NCBI GenBank assembly: GCA_902788705.1
Contig: CADALE010000012.1
Span: 1-64,000, forward strand
Direction of reading: 5' to 3'
DNA: 64,000 nucleotides
Source: an uncultured Coriobacteriaceae bacterium
GTDB lineage: Bacteria; Actinomycetota; Coriobacteriia; Coriobacteriales; Atopobiaceae
Of this stretch, positions 24,560 through 37,436 are shown in pieces. Within the stretch, counting starts at the first letter, position 1. Every line of letters begins with the position of its first letter. Under the pieces are notes generated by a model that was not told where the DNA came from, made no database searches, and saw only the letters and a list, made by a program, of their open reading frames with translations. Position numbers and translations under genes: made by a program.

Positions 24560-24642
24560 GCGGTACACATCTTCTTGTGGCGGGAGGGCAATCCTGCGGT
24601 TTTGCGTTGCTCCGACCACGATTCGACGTAGCTGTGCACCGC
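24560..24642. repeat. Intergenic palindrome, GCGGTACACA type (copy A2, degenerate)
   Basis: GCGGTACACA at 24560 faces TGTGCACCGC at 24633 (one mismatch); the interior has AATCCTGCGGTTTTG. It is a decayed relative of the copy at 62804. Bases 24643-24798 between this and the dnaK operator show nothing recognisable. Confidence 0.65.
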
Positions 24643-24798
24643 AGATTTGCGCAAAACGGCCCTCATGAGGGGCGGCGGACCCTTACGGAAGGCATGGTTG
24701 GGCCAGGCTTTGGCGGCGCAGCGTGTCTGAGTGGCGTCTTGGCTGTGCCATCCTCCGTACGGCCCGCCAAATGTCCCTGTCACGTGTGCTGACAAAAA

Positions 24799-24821
24799 AT
24801 CTAATGTGGAGAGACTTAGAT
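24799..24821. promoter_or_regulatory. HspR-type (HAIR-like) operator upstream of dnaK
   Basis: ATCTAATG-N7-ACTTAGAT. The 8-7-8 layout and the half-site are shared with sites upstream of clpB and hsp20. The HAIR box bound by actinobacterial HspR (CTTGAGT-N7-ACTCAAG) has the same 7-base centre. HspR itself is encoded as the last gene of this operon, so autorepression is expected. A GATAAT -10-like box begins inside the right arm at 24819. Confidence 0.7.
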
Positions 24822-24908
24822 AATGTATAGAATCGAAACGCATGGGAACATACTCAATCGTACAACCAGCCCTCGCCCCGCGGCGAGGATGAGGAAAGGA
24901 ACATAACC

Positions 24909-26792
24909 ATGGGCAAGATCATCGGAATCGACCTGGGTACCACCAACTCCGCGATGGCGGTCCTCGAGGGCGGCGAGCCCACGATCATCGTCAACGCCGA
25001 GGGCGACCGCACCACCCCGTCCGTCGTGAGCTACCGCTCCGACGACCGCGTGGTGGGCAAGGCCGCCAAGAACAGCGCCGTCACCAACCCCGAGAACACC
25101 GTGTTCTCCATCAAGCGTTTCATGGGTCGTCGCTACGACGAGGTCACGAGCGAGCTCAAGACCGTCCCGTACCATGTGAAGGCTGGCGTGGGCGGCCGTG
25201 CCGTCGTCGAGATTAACGGCGAGGACTACACCCCCGAGCAGATCAGCGCCATGATCCTGGCCAAGATGAAGGCCGATGCCGAGAAGTATCTGGGCGAGCC
25301 CGTCACCGACGCCGTCATCACCGTGCCTGCCTACTTCAACGACGCCCAGCGCCAGGCCACCAAGGATGCCGGCAAGATCGCCGGCCTCAACGTGCAGCGC
25401 ATCGTCAACGAGCCCACGGCCGCGGCGCTTGCCTACGGCCTTGACAAGGAGGGCATCGACCAGAAGGTCCTGGTGTTCGACCTGGGCGGCGGCACCTTCG
25501 ACGTGTCCATCCTCGACCTCGCTGACGGCGTGGTGGAGGTTCTGTCCACCAACGGCGACAACCATCTGGGCGGCGACGACTGGGACCAGCGCGTCATCGA
25601 CTGGATGGCCGACAAGTTCCAGGCCGAGAACGGCATCGACCTGCGCCGCGACCCGATGACCCTCCAGCGCCTGAAGGAGGCCGCCGAGAACGCCAAGAAG
25701 GAGCTCTCCGCCGCTCAGCAGACCACCATCAACCTGCCCTTCATCTCCATGGGCAGCAACGGCATGCCGCTCAACCTGATGTACGACCTGAGCCGCGCCG
25801 AGTTCGAGCGCATCACGCGCGACCTGCTTGACCGCTGCAAGGCCCCCGTTACCAACGCCCTGCGCGACGCCAAGCTGCAGATCAGCCAGATCAACGAGGT
25901 CATCCTGGTGGGCGGCTCCAGCCGTATGCCCGCCGTGCAGGAGCTCGTGCGCACCATAACCGGCAAGCAGCCCAACATGTCCGTGAACCCCGACGAGGTC
26001 GTGGCCGACGGCGCGGCCGTGCAGGGCGGCGTCCTGACCGGCGACGTCTCCGGCATCCTGCTGCTCGATGTCACCCCGCTGTCGCTGGGCGTCGAGACCA
26101 TGGGTGGCGTCATGACCCGCATGATCGACCGCAACACCACCATCCCCACCTCGCGCACCGAGATCTTCTCCACGGCGGCCGACAACCAGCCCTCCGTCGA
26201 GATCAACGTGCTGCAGGGCGAGCGCGAGATGGCTCGCGACAACAAGAGCCTGGGCAAGTTCAACCTCACCGGCATCCCGGCGGCCCGCCGTGGCGTGCCC
26301 CAGATCGAGGTGACCTTCGACATCGACGCCAACGGCATCGTGAAGGTTACCGCCAAGGACAAGGGCACCGGCAAGCAGCAGCAGATCACCATCTCCGGCT
26401 CCACCGCGCTTTCGGACGACGAGGTCGACCGCATGGTGAGGGACGCTGAGGCCCACGCCGAGGAGGACCGCGCCAAGAAGGACGAGATCGAGGTGCGCAA
26501 CCAGACCGACAGCCTGGCCTACTCCACCGAGCAGACCCTCAATGAGCTGGGCGACAAGGTGCCCGCGGCCACCAAGGCCGACGTCGAGTCCGCGCTTGCC
26601 GAGGCCAAGAAGGCCCTTGAGGGCACCGACATCGAGGCCATCAAGGCTGCTTCCGAGCGCCTGCAGCAGGCTGGCTACAAGCTGGCCGAGATCGTGTACT
26701 CCGACCAGCAGGACCAGACGGCCCCTGGCGCCGGCAACCCCGGCGACGGTGGCGACGACGTGGTTGATGCCGACTACGAGGTCGTCGACTAG
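24909..26792 (+). CDS. dnaK: Hsp70 chaperone DnaK
   Basis: A 627-residue Hsp70. The ATPase domain starts [20 protein letters not shown] and contains the signature segments [14 protein letters not shown] and [17 protein letters not shown]; the substrate domain follows from [11 protein letters not shown], and the C-terminal helical lid ends in a Gly/Pro-rich tail and DADYEVVD. It folds and protects proteins in the cytoplasm with GrpE and DnaJ, encoded next. The length is slightly shorter than in E. coli (638), normal for actinobacteria. GAGGAAAGGAAC serves as ribosome binding region before ATG 24909. Confidence 0.98.
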   Translation: MGKIIGIDLGTTNSAMAVLEGGEPTIIVNAEGDRTTPSVVSYRSDDRVVGKAAKNSAVTNPENTVFSIKRFMGRRYDEVTSELKTVPYHVKAGVGGRAVVEINGEDYTPEQISAMILAKMKADAEKYLGEPVTDAVITVPAYFNDAQRQATKDAGKIAGLNVQRIVNEPTAAALAYGLDKEGIDQKVLVFDLGGGTFDVSILDLADGVVEVLSTNGDNHLGGDDWDQRVIDWMADKFQAENGIDLRRDPMTLQRLKEAAENAKKELSAAQQTTINLPFISMGSNGMPLNLMYDLSRAEFERITRDLLDRCKAPVTNALRDAKLQISQINEVILVGGSSRMPAVQELVRTITGKQPNMSVNPDEVVADGAAVQGGVLTGDVSGILLLDVTPLSLGVETMGGVMTRMIDRNTTIPTSRTEIFSTAADNQPSVEINVLQGEREMARDNKSLGKFNLTGIPAARRGVPQIEVTFDIDANGIVKVTAKDKGTGKQQQITISGSTALSDDEVDRMVRDAEAHAEEDRAKKDEIEVRNQTDSLAYSTEQTLNELGDKVPAATKADVESALAEAKKALEGTDIEAIKAASERLQQAGYKLAEIVYSDQQDQTAPGAGNPGDGGDDVVDADYEVVD

Positions 26793-26836
26793 CCAGCTCC
26801 AGGTGCTTTCAGGACAACGCGTGTGTTGAACGCTGA

Positions 26837-26865
26837 GGGGCGGCCTGGCTGGCCGCCCCTTGTTG
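26837..26865 (+). terminator. Intra-operon hairpin between dnaK and grpE
   Basis: GGGGCGGCC pairs perfectly with GGCCGCCCC around TGGCT, followed by TTGTT. It is probably a partial terminator or 3' stabiliser that lets DnaK be made in excess over GrpE and DnaJ. Confidence 0.65.
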
Positions 26866-26884
26866 AAACTAGAGGGAGGGTGAC

Positions 26885-27658
26885 GTGAAGGTGCCCATCG
26901 AGGTGGAGGACGATTTCACGCCCGAGAAGAACGAAGGCCAGGTAGACAGGGGTGCCGACGAGGCGCTTGAGCCCGAGGTGGAGGACGCCGAGGCCGAGGA
27001 GGTCGTCGAGCCCGACGACGCCGAGCTTGACGATGAGGCCATGGTGGAGGCTGCGAAGCGGGCTGGCGAGGCTGCGGCCGAGGCAGACTTCAAGGCTGAC
27101 GCCGAGCGCGCCCGCGAGGAGGCCGGCAACCTGCTGGCCCAGCTTGCCGAGGCAGAGTCTGCCGTCGAGGCCGCCAAGAAGGAGGCGGCCGACGCAACCG
27201 ACCGCCTGCTGCGCCTGCAGGCCGACTGGGACAACTACCGTCGCCGCACCGCGGCCGAGCGTCTGGTGGAGAAGGAGCGAGCTGCCGAGAAGCTGGTTCT
27301 GAATCTGCTTCCGGTGCTTGACGACATGGAGCGCGCGAGCGCGCATGCTGCCGAGACCAACGCCGACAACGAGAACCTCATGCAGTTTGTGGCCGGTGTG
27401 GACGCGATCCACGACAAGATGGTTGCCGTGCTGGCGCGCGAAGGCGTCGAAGTCATTGACCCCGCCGGCCAGGCCTTCGACCCCCTGCGGCACCAGGCCG
27501 TGGGCCGCGTGGAGGATACCGAAGCCTTCGACGAGACCGTGGCCCAGGTGTACCAGAAGGGCTACTCGCTGGGTGGCAAGGTGATTCGCTCGGCTATGGT
27601 GACGGTTACCTACGGTGGGCCGAAACGTCCCGTCGAAGACCCCGAGTCCCACGAATAA
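26885..27658 (+). CDS. grpE: Nucleotide exchange factor GrpE
   Basis: A 257-residue co-chaperone that releases ADP from DnaK. The conserved core lies in the second half: LLRLQADWDNYRRRTAAERLVEKERAAEKLVLNLLPVLDDMERA, and the C-terminal beta domain ends GYSLGGKVIRSAMVTVTYGG. The first 95 or so residues are a highly acidic, glutamate/aspartate-rich extension plus coiled coil, longer than in E. coli GrpE (197 residues). GTG start at 26885 with AGGGAGGG just upstream. Confidence 0.96.
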   Translation: MKVPIEVEDDFTPEKNEGQVDRGADEALEPEVEDAEAEEVVEPDDAELDDEAMVEAAKRAGEAAAEADFKADAERAREEAGNLLAQLAEAESAVEAAKKEAADATDRLLRLQADWDNYRRRTAAERLVEKERAAEKLVLNLLPVLDDMERASAHAAETNADNENLMQFVAGVDAIHDKMVAVLAREGVEVIDPAGQAFDPLRHQAVGRVEDTEAFDETVAQVYQKGYSLGGKVIRSAMVTVTYGGPKRPVEDPESHE

Positions 27659-27732
27659 AGCCCAGCTCAGGGCCTGAGGCTGGGGCGTAAGCCCAAGGTC
27701 TGGGGCCACCAAGAGAGAGGAGGCGTTGCCTC

Positions 27733-28698
27733 ATGGCGGGAAAGAGAAACTACTACGACGTGCTTGGCGTGCAGCGCGACGCCACCCAGGATGACATCAA
27801 GAAGGCGTTCCGCCGGCTTGCCGCCAAGTACCACCCCGACGCTGGTGGCGACGAGAAGAAGTTTGCCGAGGTGAGCGAGGCATACACCGTGCTCTCCGAC
27901 GAGCAGAAGCGCCGCGAGTACGACCAGATGCTGCTGTTTGGGGGCATCCCTGGGGCTGACTTCGGTGGCTCGGGCGGTCGCGGGCGTGGCTATGGCTACT
28001 CCGGCACGGCTGGCTCGTGGCAGGACATCTTTGACAACATCAGCAACGGCGAGGGAGCCTTCGCGGGGTTTGACTTCTCCCAGCTGTTTGGCGGACAGGG
28101 CGGTCCACGTCAGGCCAGCACCCGCCCGGCCAAGGGCGGCGACCTCACCATGACCATCGACGTCACGGCCGAAGAGGCCTTCGCTGGCGCCCAGCGCAAG
28201 GTTACCTACACCATCCCCTCGACGGGGGAGCGCCAGACGCTTACCGTGAAGGTGCCGGCCGGTGCCGTTGACGGCGGCAAGCTGCGCTATCGCGGCCGCG
28301 GCGAGTTTGGCGCAAACGGCGGCGAGCGTGGTGACCTCGTGATAACCACGCGCGTGGCCGAGCACCCCGTGTTCAAGCGCGACGGCGCCGACGTGCGCAT
28401 GGAGCTGCCCATCAGCATCTGGGAGGCCTCGCTGGGCGCCGAGGTTGACGTGCCCACGCCCGACGGCACAACCTGCCGCCTCAAGATTCCCGCCGGAACC
28501 CAGGATGGCAAGACCTTCCGCTTCCGCGACCTCGGGGCGCCAAACGTAAAGCGCCAGGGCGTGCGCGGGGCGCTGTTCGTGACGGTGCGGGTAAAGGTGC
28601 CCACGCGCCTCACCCCGAAGGAGCGCGAGCAGATGGAGGCCCTGCGCGACGCAGACACCAGGACGTACCGAGAGGGCGTGGACAGCCATGGCGCATAG
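27733..28698 (+). CDS. dnaJ: DnaJ-family co-chaperone without zinc-finger domain
   Basis: A 321-residue J protein. The J domain (residues 5-70) has the HPD motif in [33 protein letters not shown]; a Gly/Phe-rich linker follows (about 75-125), then two C-terminal beta-sandwich domains ([27 protein letters not shown] ...). The four CxxCxGxG zinc repeats of classic DnaJ are absent, so this is a class B (CbpA/DnaJ2-like) protein. It stimulates DnaK ATPase and delivers substrates. The hspR gene starts 11 bases before its stop. A classic zinc-finger DnaJ may exist elsewhere. Confidence 0.93.
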   Translation: MAGKRNYYDVLGVQRDATQDDIKKAFRRLAAKYHPDAGGDEKKFAEVSEAYTVLSDEQKRREYDQMLLFGGIPGADFGGSGGRGRGYGYSGTAGSWQDIFDNISNGEGAFAGFDFSQLFGGQGGPRQASTRPAKGGDLTMTIDVTAEEAFAGAQRKVTYTIPSTGERQTLTVKVPAGAVDGGKLRYRGRGEFGANGGERGDLVITTRVAEHPVFKRDGADVRMELPISIWEASLGAEVDVPTPDGTTCRLKIPAGTQDGKTFRFRDLGAPNVKRQGVRGALFVTVRVKVPTRLTPKEREQMEALRDADTRTYREGVDSHGA

Positions 28699-29113
28699 CG
28701 GGAGTGACCCCAAGGACAAGCCGCTGTACATGATCAGCGTTGCCGCGGAGCTAACGGGGATGCATCCCCAGACCCTGCGCGTCTACGAGCAGAAGGGCCT
28801 GGTGACGCCAGGGCGCTCGCGCGGCAACACGCGCCTGTACTCGCAGCGTGACATCGACCGGCTCAACCTCATCAGCAAGCTCACCGACGAGGGCATCAAC
28901 CTTGCTGGCGTGGTGCGCATCCTGGACATGCGCGAGCGCATGATGGAGCGCGAGCAGGAGCTTGACGAGCTGCGCGTTCGCGTGCGCGAGCTTGAGGACG
29001 AAGTGCACGAGTACCGCATGCGCGAGCGCATCACGGCGCTTGCCCGCTACGACGGCTCGGGTCCCGAGCAGGTGATGCGCGGCCTTCTGGAGAGCGGCAT
29101 CGGCCAGGAGTAG
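28688..29113 (+). CDS. hspR: Heat-shock repressor HspR (MerR family)
   Basis: A 141-residue MerR-type DNA-binding protein: [67 protein letters not shown] is the HspR hallmark, and a coiled coil ([33 protein letters not shown]) follows. In actinobacteria HspR, with DnaK as co-repressor, represses dnaK, clpB and often hsp20 through the HAIR box. Consistent with that, HAIR-like sites precede all three of those genes in this window. It overlaps the dnaJ end by 11 bases, and a strong terminator closes the operon. Confidence 0.96.
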   Translation: MAHSGSDPKDKPLYMISVAAELTGMHPQTLRVYEQKGLVTPGRSRGNTRLYSQRDIDRLNLISKLTDEGINLAGVVRILDMRERMMEREQELDELRVRVRELEDEVHEYRMRERITALARYDGSGPEQVMRGLLESGIGQE

Positions 29114-29140
29114 CGCGTACGGCCAATACAAGTGGCATCA

Positions 29141-29193
29141 AAAGGGGGCATCCCCTGCAGCGCCGAAGGGTACTGCAGGGGATGCCCTTTTTT
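29141..29193. terminator. Terminator closing the dnaK operon, probably bidirectional
   Basis: A 15-bp perfect stem (GGGCATCCCCTGCAG with its complement), with A-run before and T6 after. It separates hspR from the convergent clpX-like gene and can act in both directions. Confidence 0.92.
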
Positions 29194-29205
29194 AAGCGGC
29201 AGCGC

Positions 29206-30993
<1,788 letters not shown>

Positions 30994-31139
30994 ATCGGCT
31001 CACCTCCCCACGTCGGGCGATACAGGTATGAGGTATGTACCCGCTCGCGTGCCTAAATGTTCGCACACGATTGTTACGGGATGGGACCGATGGGTGTCCT
31101 GCTACGATAAGGTATGGCGTCGACCCAAAGGAGGGCCAC

Positions 31140-32045
31140 GTGGTACTGATCCTGATTAAGCAGATTCTGGTCATGCTGGCCATGATGTCGGTGGGCGTGG
31201 TGCTGTACAAGATCAAGGCGGTCGACGAGACCGGCGTGGCGCAGCTTTCCAACCTGGCCCTGTACGTTGCCACGCCTTGCGTGGTGCTGCGGGCGCTGGC
31301 CATTCCGTTTGACGCGGAGAAGATCTCGACGGGTGTCGTGGTGATGCTCTTCTTCCTCGTCATCTTTTTCGTCTCAATCCTGGTGGGCCGCTTTGGCTGC
31401 GGCAAGGTGGACCGCATCGGAACCTTTGCCGTGGTCTTCTCCAACTCGGGCTTTGTGGGCATCCCCCTCATCGAGGGAATCCTGGGCAGCGAGTACGTGT
31501 TCTACGTGACCATGACCATGGTGGTGGGCACCATCACCTTCTGGACCTACGGCGTGTATCTCATGAGCGGTGACAAGGGCGAGGTGTCGATGAGCAAGAT
31601 TCTCACCAACCCCAACCTCATCGCCGTGGTCGTGGGCATGGCGCTGTTCTTTGCTCCCGTCGAGCTGCCGTACGTGGTGGCGCAGGTGATCAACGGCATG
31701 GCAAACATGAACACGGGCCTAGGCATGGTCATCCTGGGGGCAACGCTCGGCGCGTCCAACATAGGCCTTATGATCAGCGACACGCGTCTGTACAAGGCCA
31801 TCCTGCTGAGGCTGGTGGCCGTGCCGCTGGTGTGCATCCCCATCCTGATGCTCATGCCAGCTGCGTTCGAGGTCCGCATGGTGATGATGATCATCGCGGC
31901 TGCGCCGGCCGCATCGGCCACCTCGATGCTTGCACTTAAGTATGGGGGCGACTACTCGTATGGCACGGGCCTTGCCATCGGCACCACCATCGTATCCATG
32001 ATTTCCATGCCGCTCGTGCTTGCACTTGCCATGGCCATTCTCTAG
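31140..32045 (+). CDS. AEC-family (auxin efflux carrier-type) transporter
   Basis: A 301-residue membrane protein with about ten helices and the Mem_trans pattern: VVFSNSGFVGIPLIEGILG in the first half and the repeated inverted half ending ALKYGGDYSYGTGLAIGTTIVSMISMPL. Bacterial members export or import small organic acids such as malate. GTG 31140 follows AAAGGAGGG; the frame is open upstream to 31035 but those residues are not part of the family. It is followed after 11 bases by the OMP-decarboxylase-family gene, which suggests a joint role in carrying and converting a small acid or sugar acid. Confidence 0.85.
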   Translation: MVLILIKQILVMLAMMSVGVVLYKIKAVDETGVAQLSNLALYVATPCVVLRALAIPFDAEKISTGVVVMLFFLVIFFVSILVGRFGCGKVDRIGTFAVVFSNSGFVGIPLIEGILGSEYVFYVTMTMVVGTITFWTYGVYLMSGDKGEVSMSKILTNPNLIAVVVGMALFFAPVELPYVVAQVINGMANMNTGLGMVILGATLGASNIGLMISDTRLYKAILLRLVAVPLVCIPILMLMPAAFEVRMVMMIIAAAPAASATSMLALKYGGDYSYGTGLAIGTTIVSMISMPLVLALAMAIL

Positions 32046-32056
32046 GAGGTCAGACC

Positions 32057-32731
32057 ATGAAGCTTCAGCTTACCATCGATCACGGCAAGCGCCACGAGGT
32101 CATAGCGCTGGTAGACATACTTGCCGATCACGTTGACATAGTGGAGATTGGCTACCCGCAGGTGGTCACCTTTGGCCTGGACCTGGTGAAGGACCTGCGC
32201 GCAGCGCATCCCGACCTGTGCCTGTGCGTAGACGCCAAGGTGTTCCACGGGGGCACGGGCGTGACCACGCGGTGCTTCGAGGCGGGCGCCAACATCGTGA
32301 CGTGCCTTTCTGCCGCGCCAAACCCCGTGATCGAGAAGATGGTGGCAAAGGCAGAGGCGTATGGCGGGCAGATCATGTGCGACATGAGCGCTCCGGCGCG
32401 CTCGCTTGCGCAGCGCACGGCCGAGGTGGACGACCTGGGCGTGGCCTACGTTGCTGTGCACACCGGCTACCTGCCCGAATACGACTACGACCTCGAGGTG
32501 CACCGTCACTGGTTTACGCCCAAGGTGCAGCCGCTCGACCTGGCGAAGGTTGCCAAGCGAAACCTTCGGCACGCCAAGCTTGCGCTGAACACCGGCATCA
32601 ACGAGGGCAACATCCGCGAGGTGATCGCGCTTAAGCCCGAGGTTGTCATGGTGGGCCGCGGCATCCTTGACACGGACGACTGGGTGGCCTCTGCCGAGCG
32701 CCTGCGCCGCTACATGCCGTTCGAGGGGTAA
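32057..32731 (+). CDS. OMP-decarboxylase-superfamily enzyme, hexulose-6-phosphate synthase / KGPDC-like
   Basis: A 224-residue (beta/alpha)8 protein: LQLTIDHGKRHEVIALVDILADHVDIVEIGYP opens like 3-hexulose-6-phosphate synthase and 3-keto-L-gulonate-6-phosphate decarboxylase, and the phosphate-binding end is NTGINEGNI ... VMVGRGILDTDDW. The usual DxKxxD metal/catalytic motif reads DAKVFH, so the last aspartate is replaced by histidine. This may change the reaction. GAGG precedes the ATG by seven bases. The gene is co-transcribed with the AEC carrier. Confidence 0.75.
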   Translation: MKLQLTIDHGKRHEVIALVDILADHVDIVEIGYPQVVTFGLDLVKDLRAAHPDLCLCVDAKVFHGGTGVTTRCFEAGANIVTCLSAAPNPVIEKMVAKAEAYGGQIMCDMSAPARSLAQRTAEVDDLGVAYVAVHTGYLPEYDYDLEVHRHWFTPKVQPLDLAKVAKRNLRHAKLALNTGINEGNIREVIALKPEVVMVGRGILDTDDWVASAERLRRYMPFEG

Positions 32732-32784
32732 GGGCGCTAGCCGGGCTTGCCCTCGGGGTCCGGTGCCGTCGCTTCGGCCCTTCG

Positions 32785-32812
32785 CTTACAAACTAAGAAA
32801 ATCTGATATAGA
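32785..32812 (+). promoter_or_regulatory. Putative clpB promoter
   Basis: CTTACA, 16 bases, TATAGA. The -10 box lies inside the HspR-type operator, as expected for repression. Confidence 0.5.
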
Positions 32813-32823
32813 CACACTTAGAT
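32801..32823. promoter_or_regulatory. HspR-type (HAIR-like) operator upstream of clpB
   Basis: ATCTGATA-N7-ACTTAGAT. Most of its 23 positions match the dnaK site at 24799, with identical geometry. It overlaps the putative -10 box of clpB. Confidence 0.72.
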
Positions 32824-32899
32824 GTGCATAGCTTTCCGAACATGGGGAACAATCTTTCCTGACAGACAGACGCGGCCCCATGGCCGGAAGGAGGCAGCT

Positions 32900-35521
<2,622 letters not shown>

Positions 35522-35561
35522 CTGGTACGACGTAATCGAGTAGCTGGCACGACGCGATTGA

Positions 35562-35602
35562 GGGGCCGGAAGGGGAGTGTCCTCTTCCGGCCCCTTCTTT
35601 GC
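35562..35602 (+). terminator. Terminator after clpB
   Basis: GGGGCCGGAA pairs with TTCCGGCCCC around a 13-base loop and is followed by TTCTTT. Confidence 0.88.
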
Positions 35603-35815
35603 GTTTCGGGCCAAAGCCGCGGGGCCGTTGGGATGTGCCGCGGTCCCGGGTGACCCACCGTCCTGCCGAAGGGCCGTAGGGCATGACCCCCTCCAGCCCA
35701 CTGTCGCAAGCTACCTGCCGTCGAATGGGCGTTTGCAATGCGTATGCCCTGCCCTCACAATAGAAGGGATGCCAGCATCAGGCAGCCAAGAGGAGAAGCG
35801 AGAAGAGGAGACACC

Positions 35816-37237
35816 ATGCTGCACAAGACGCTCAAGGCCTTCCCCGAGAACTTCCTTTGGGGCGCGTCAACCTCGGCATACCAGGTTGAGGGCGCTGCCC
35901 TTACCAACGGCAAGGGCCCGTCGGTCCAGGACGTGAAGGAGCCGCCCGCAGGCACCAGTGGCTTCGAGGTGGCGGCCGATCAGTACCACCACTTCAAGGA
36001 GGACGTGGCCCTGATGGCCGAGATGGGCTTCAAGACCTATCGCTTCTCCATCAGCTGGTCGCGCCTGCTGCCCAAGGGCACCGGCGAGGTCAACGAGGAA
36101 GGCGTCCAGTACTACTCCGACCTCATCGACGAGTGCCTGAAGTACGGCATTCAGCCGCTGGTGACCATGTACCACTTTGACCTGCCTGCGGCCCTTGACG
36201 AGCAGGGCGGCTGGGCCAACCGCGCCACCGTGGACGCCTTCGTCGAGTTCTCCGAGCTCATGTTCAGGCGTTACGGCGACCGCGTGACCTACTGGCTTAC
36301 CATCAACGAGCAGAACATGATGACCCTGGCCGCTGGTGCGGTGCTGGGCGTGGACACCTCGGCCCCCGGTGCCCAGAAGCGCATCTACGAGATGAACCAC
36401 CACATGCTGCTGGCCCAGGCAAAGGCCATGAACCTCTGCCACGAGCTGCTGCCCAACGCCAAGATTGGCCCTGCGCCTAACATCGCGCTGGTCTACCCTG
36501 CATCGTGCGACCCCGAGGACGTGCTGGCCTCGCAGAACATGAACGCCCTGCGCAACTGGCTCTACCTGGACATGGCCGTGTATGGCATCTACAACAACAT
36601 TGCGTGGAGTTACCTCGGCGAGATTGACGCCGTGCCCGAGAACATCCTGCCGGGCGACATGGAGCTCATGGCCTCTGCAAAGCCCGACTTCATCGCCTTC
36701 AACTACTACAGCACCGCCACCGTCAAGATGCCCGCGCCTGACGCCGAGAGCACCAAGGGCGACCAGCAGCGCGGTGCTACCATCGCCGGCTTCTCGCAGG
36801 GCATCTCTAACCCGCACTTCCAGAAGACGCAGTTTGGCTGGGAGATTGACCCCATCGGCTTCCGCAACACCCTGCGCGAGGTGTACAGCCGCTATCACCT
36901 GCCCATCATCATCACCGAGAACGGCCTGGGCGCCTACGACAAGCTGGAGCAGGACGAGAACGGCAACGACGTGGTGCACGATCCCTACCGCATCGACTAC
37001 CTGCGCGCGCACATCGAGCAGATGCGCCTGGCCATCACCGACGGTGTCGAGATGATGGGCTACTGCCCGTGGAGCGCCGTCGACCTCATCTCCACGCACG
37101 AGGGCTTTGTGAAGCGCTACGGCTTCATCTACGTGAACCGCGAGGAGTTTGACCTGCTTGACCTGCGGCGCGTTCGCAAGGACTCGTTCTTCTGGTACAA
37201 GAAGGTAATCGCCAGCCGCGGCACCGACCTGGCATAG
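35816..37237 (+). CDS. Glycoside hydrolase family 1, 6-phospho-beta-glucosidase type
   Basis: A 473-residue GH1 enzyme. The acid/base glutamate is in TINEQN and the nucleophile in IITENG. The loop STHEGFVKRYGFIYVNR carries the Ser...Lys-x-Tyr pattern that binds the 6-phosphate in phospho-beta-glucosidases, so the substrate is probably a PTS-imported beta-glucoside phosphate. No PTS gene is adjacent. ATG 35816 has AGAAGAGGAG upstream; the frame is open to 35738 but the added residues are not family-like. Confidence 0.9.
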   Translation: MLHKTLKAFPENFLWGASTSAYQVEGAALTNGKGPSVQDVKEPPAGTSGFEVAADQYHHFKEDVALMAEMGFKTYRFSISWSRLLPKGTGEVNEEGVQYYSDLIDECLKYGIQPLVTMYHFDLPAALDEQGGWANRATVDAFVEFSELMFRRYGDRVTYWLTINEQNMMTLAAGAVLGVDTSAPGAQKRIYEMNHHMLLAQAKAMNLCHELLPNAKIGPAPNIALVYPASCDPEDVLASQNMNALRNWLYLDMAVYGIYNNIAWSYLGEIDAVPENILPGDMELMASAKPDFIAFNYYSTATVKMPAPDAESTKGDQQRGATIAGFSQGISNPHFQKTQFGWEIDPIGFRNTLREVYSRYHLPIIITENGLGAYDKLEQDENGNDVVHDPYRIDYLRAHIEQMRLAITDGVEMMGYCPWSAVDLISTHEGFVKRYGFIYVNREEFDLLDLRRVRKDSFFWYKKVIASRGTDLA

Positions 37238-37265
37238 CGTGCAGGGCGTATAGCCCGCCAGCACA

Positions 37266-37313
37266 AAGGCGCCCCACGCCCCGGAGCATCCGGTGGCGTG
37301 GGGCGCCCTTCTG
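37266..37313 (+). terminator. Terminator after the GH1 gene
   Basis: AAGGCGCCCCACGCC pairs with GGCGTGGGGCGCC around a CCGG-capped loop and is followed by CTTCT. Confidence 0.85.
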
Positions 37314-37436
37314 TGGCTTGGCTCGCATGCCGCGTCGCGCGGGCTCTGCGCTCCGCGCGCACATCGCACATGGTAGAATGGCCAGCAGCCATGACGGCAC
37401 CCCGAACGAGGCTAAAACGCGAAAGGGGGCCCTGCC

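Noticed and set aside
24535..24843. 102-codon leftward frame upstream of dnaK
   Set aside because: It crosses a palindrome and the HspR-type operator, and has no family resemblance or ribosome site.
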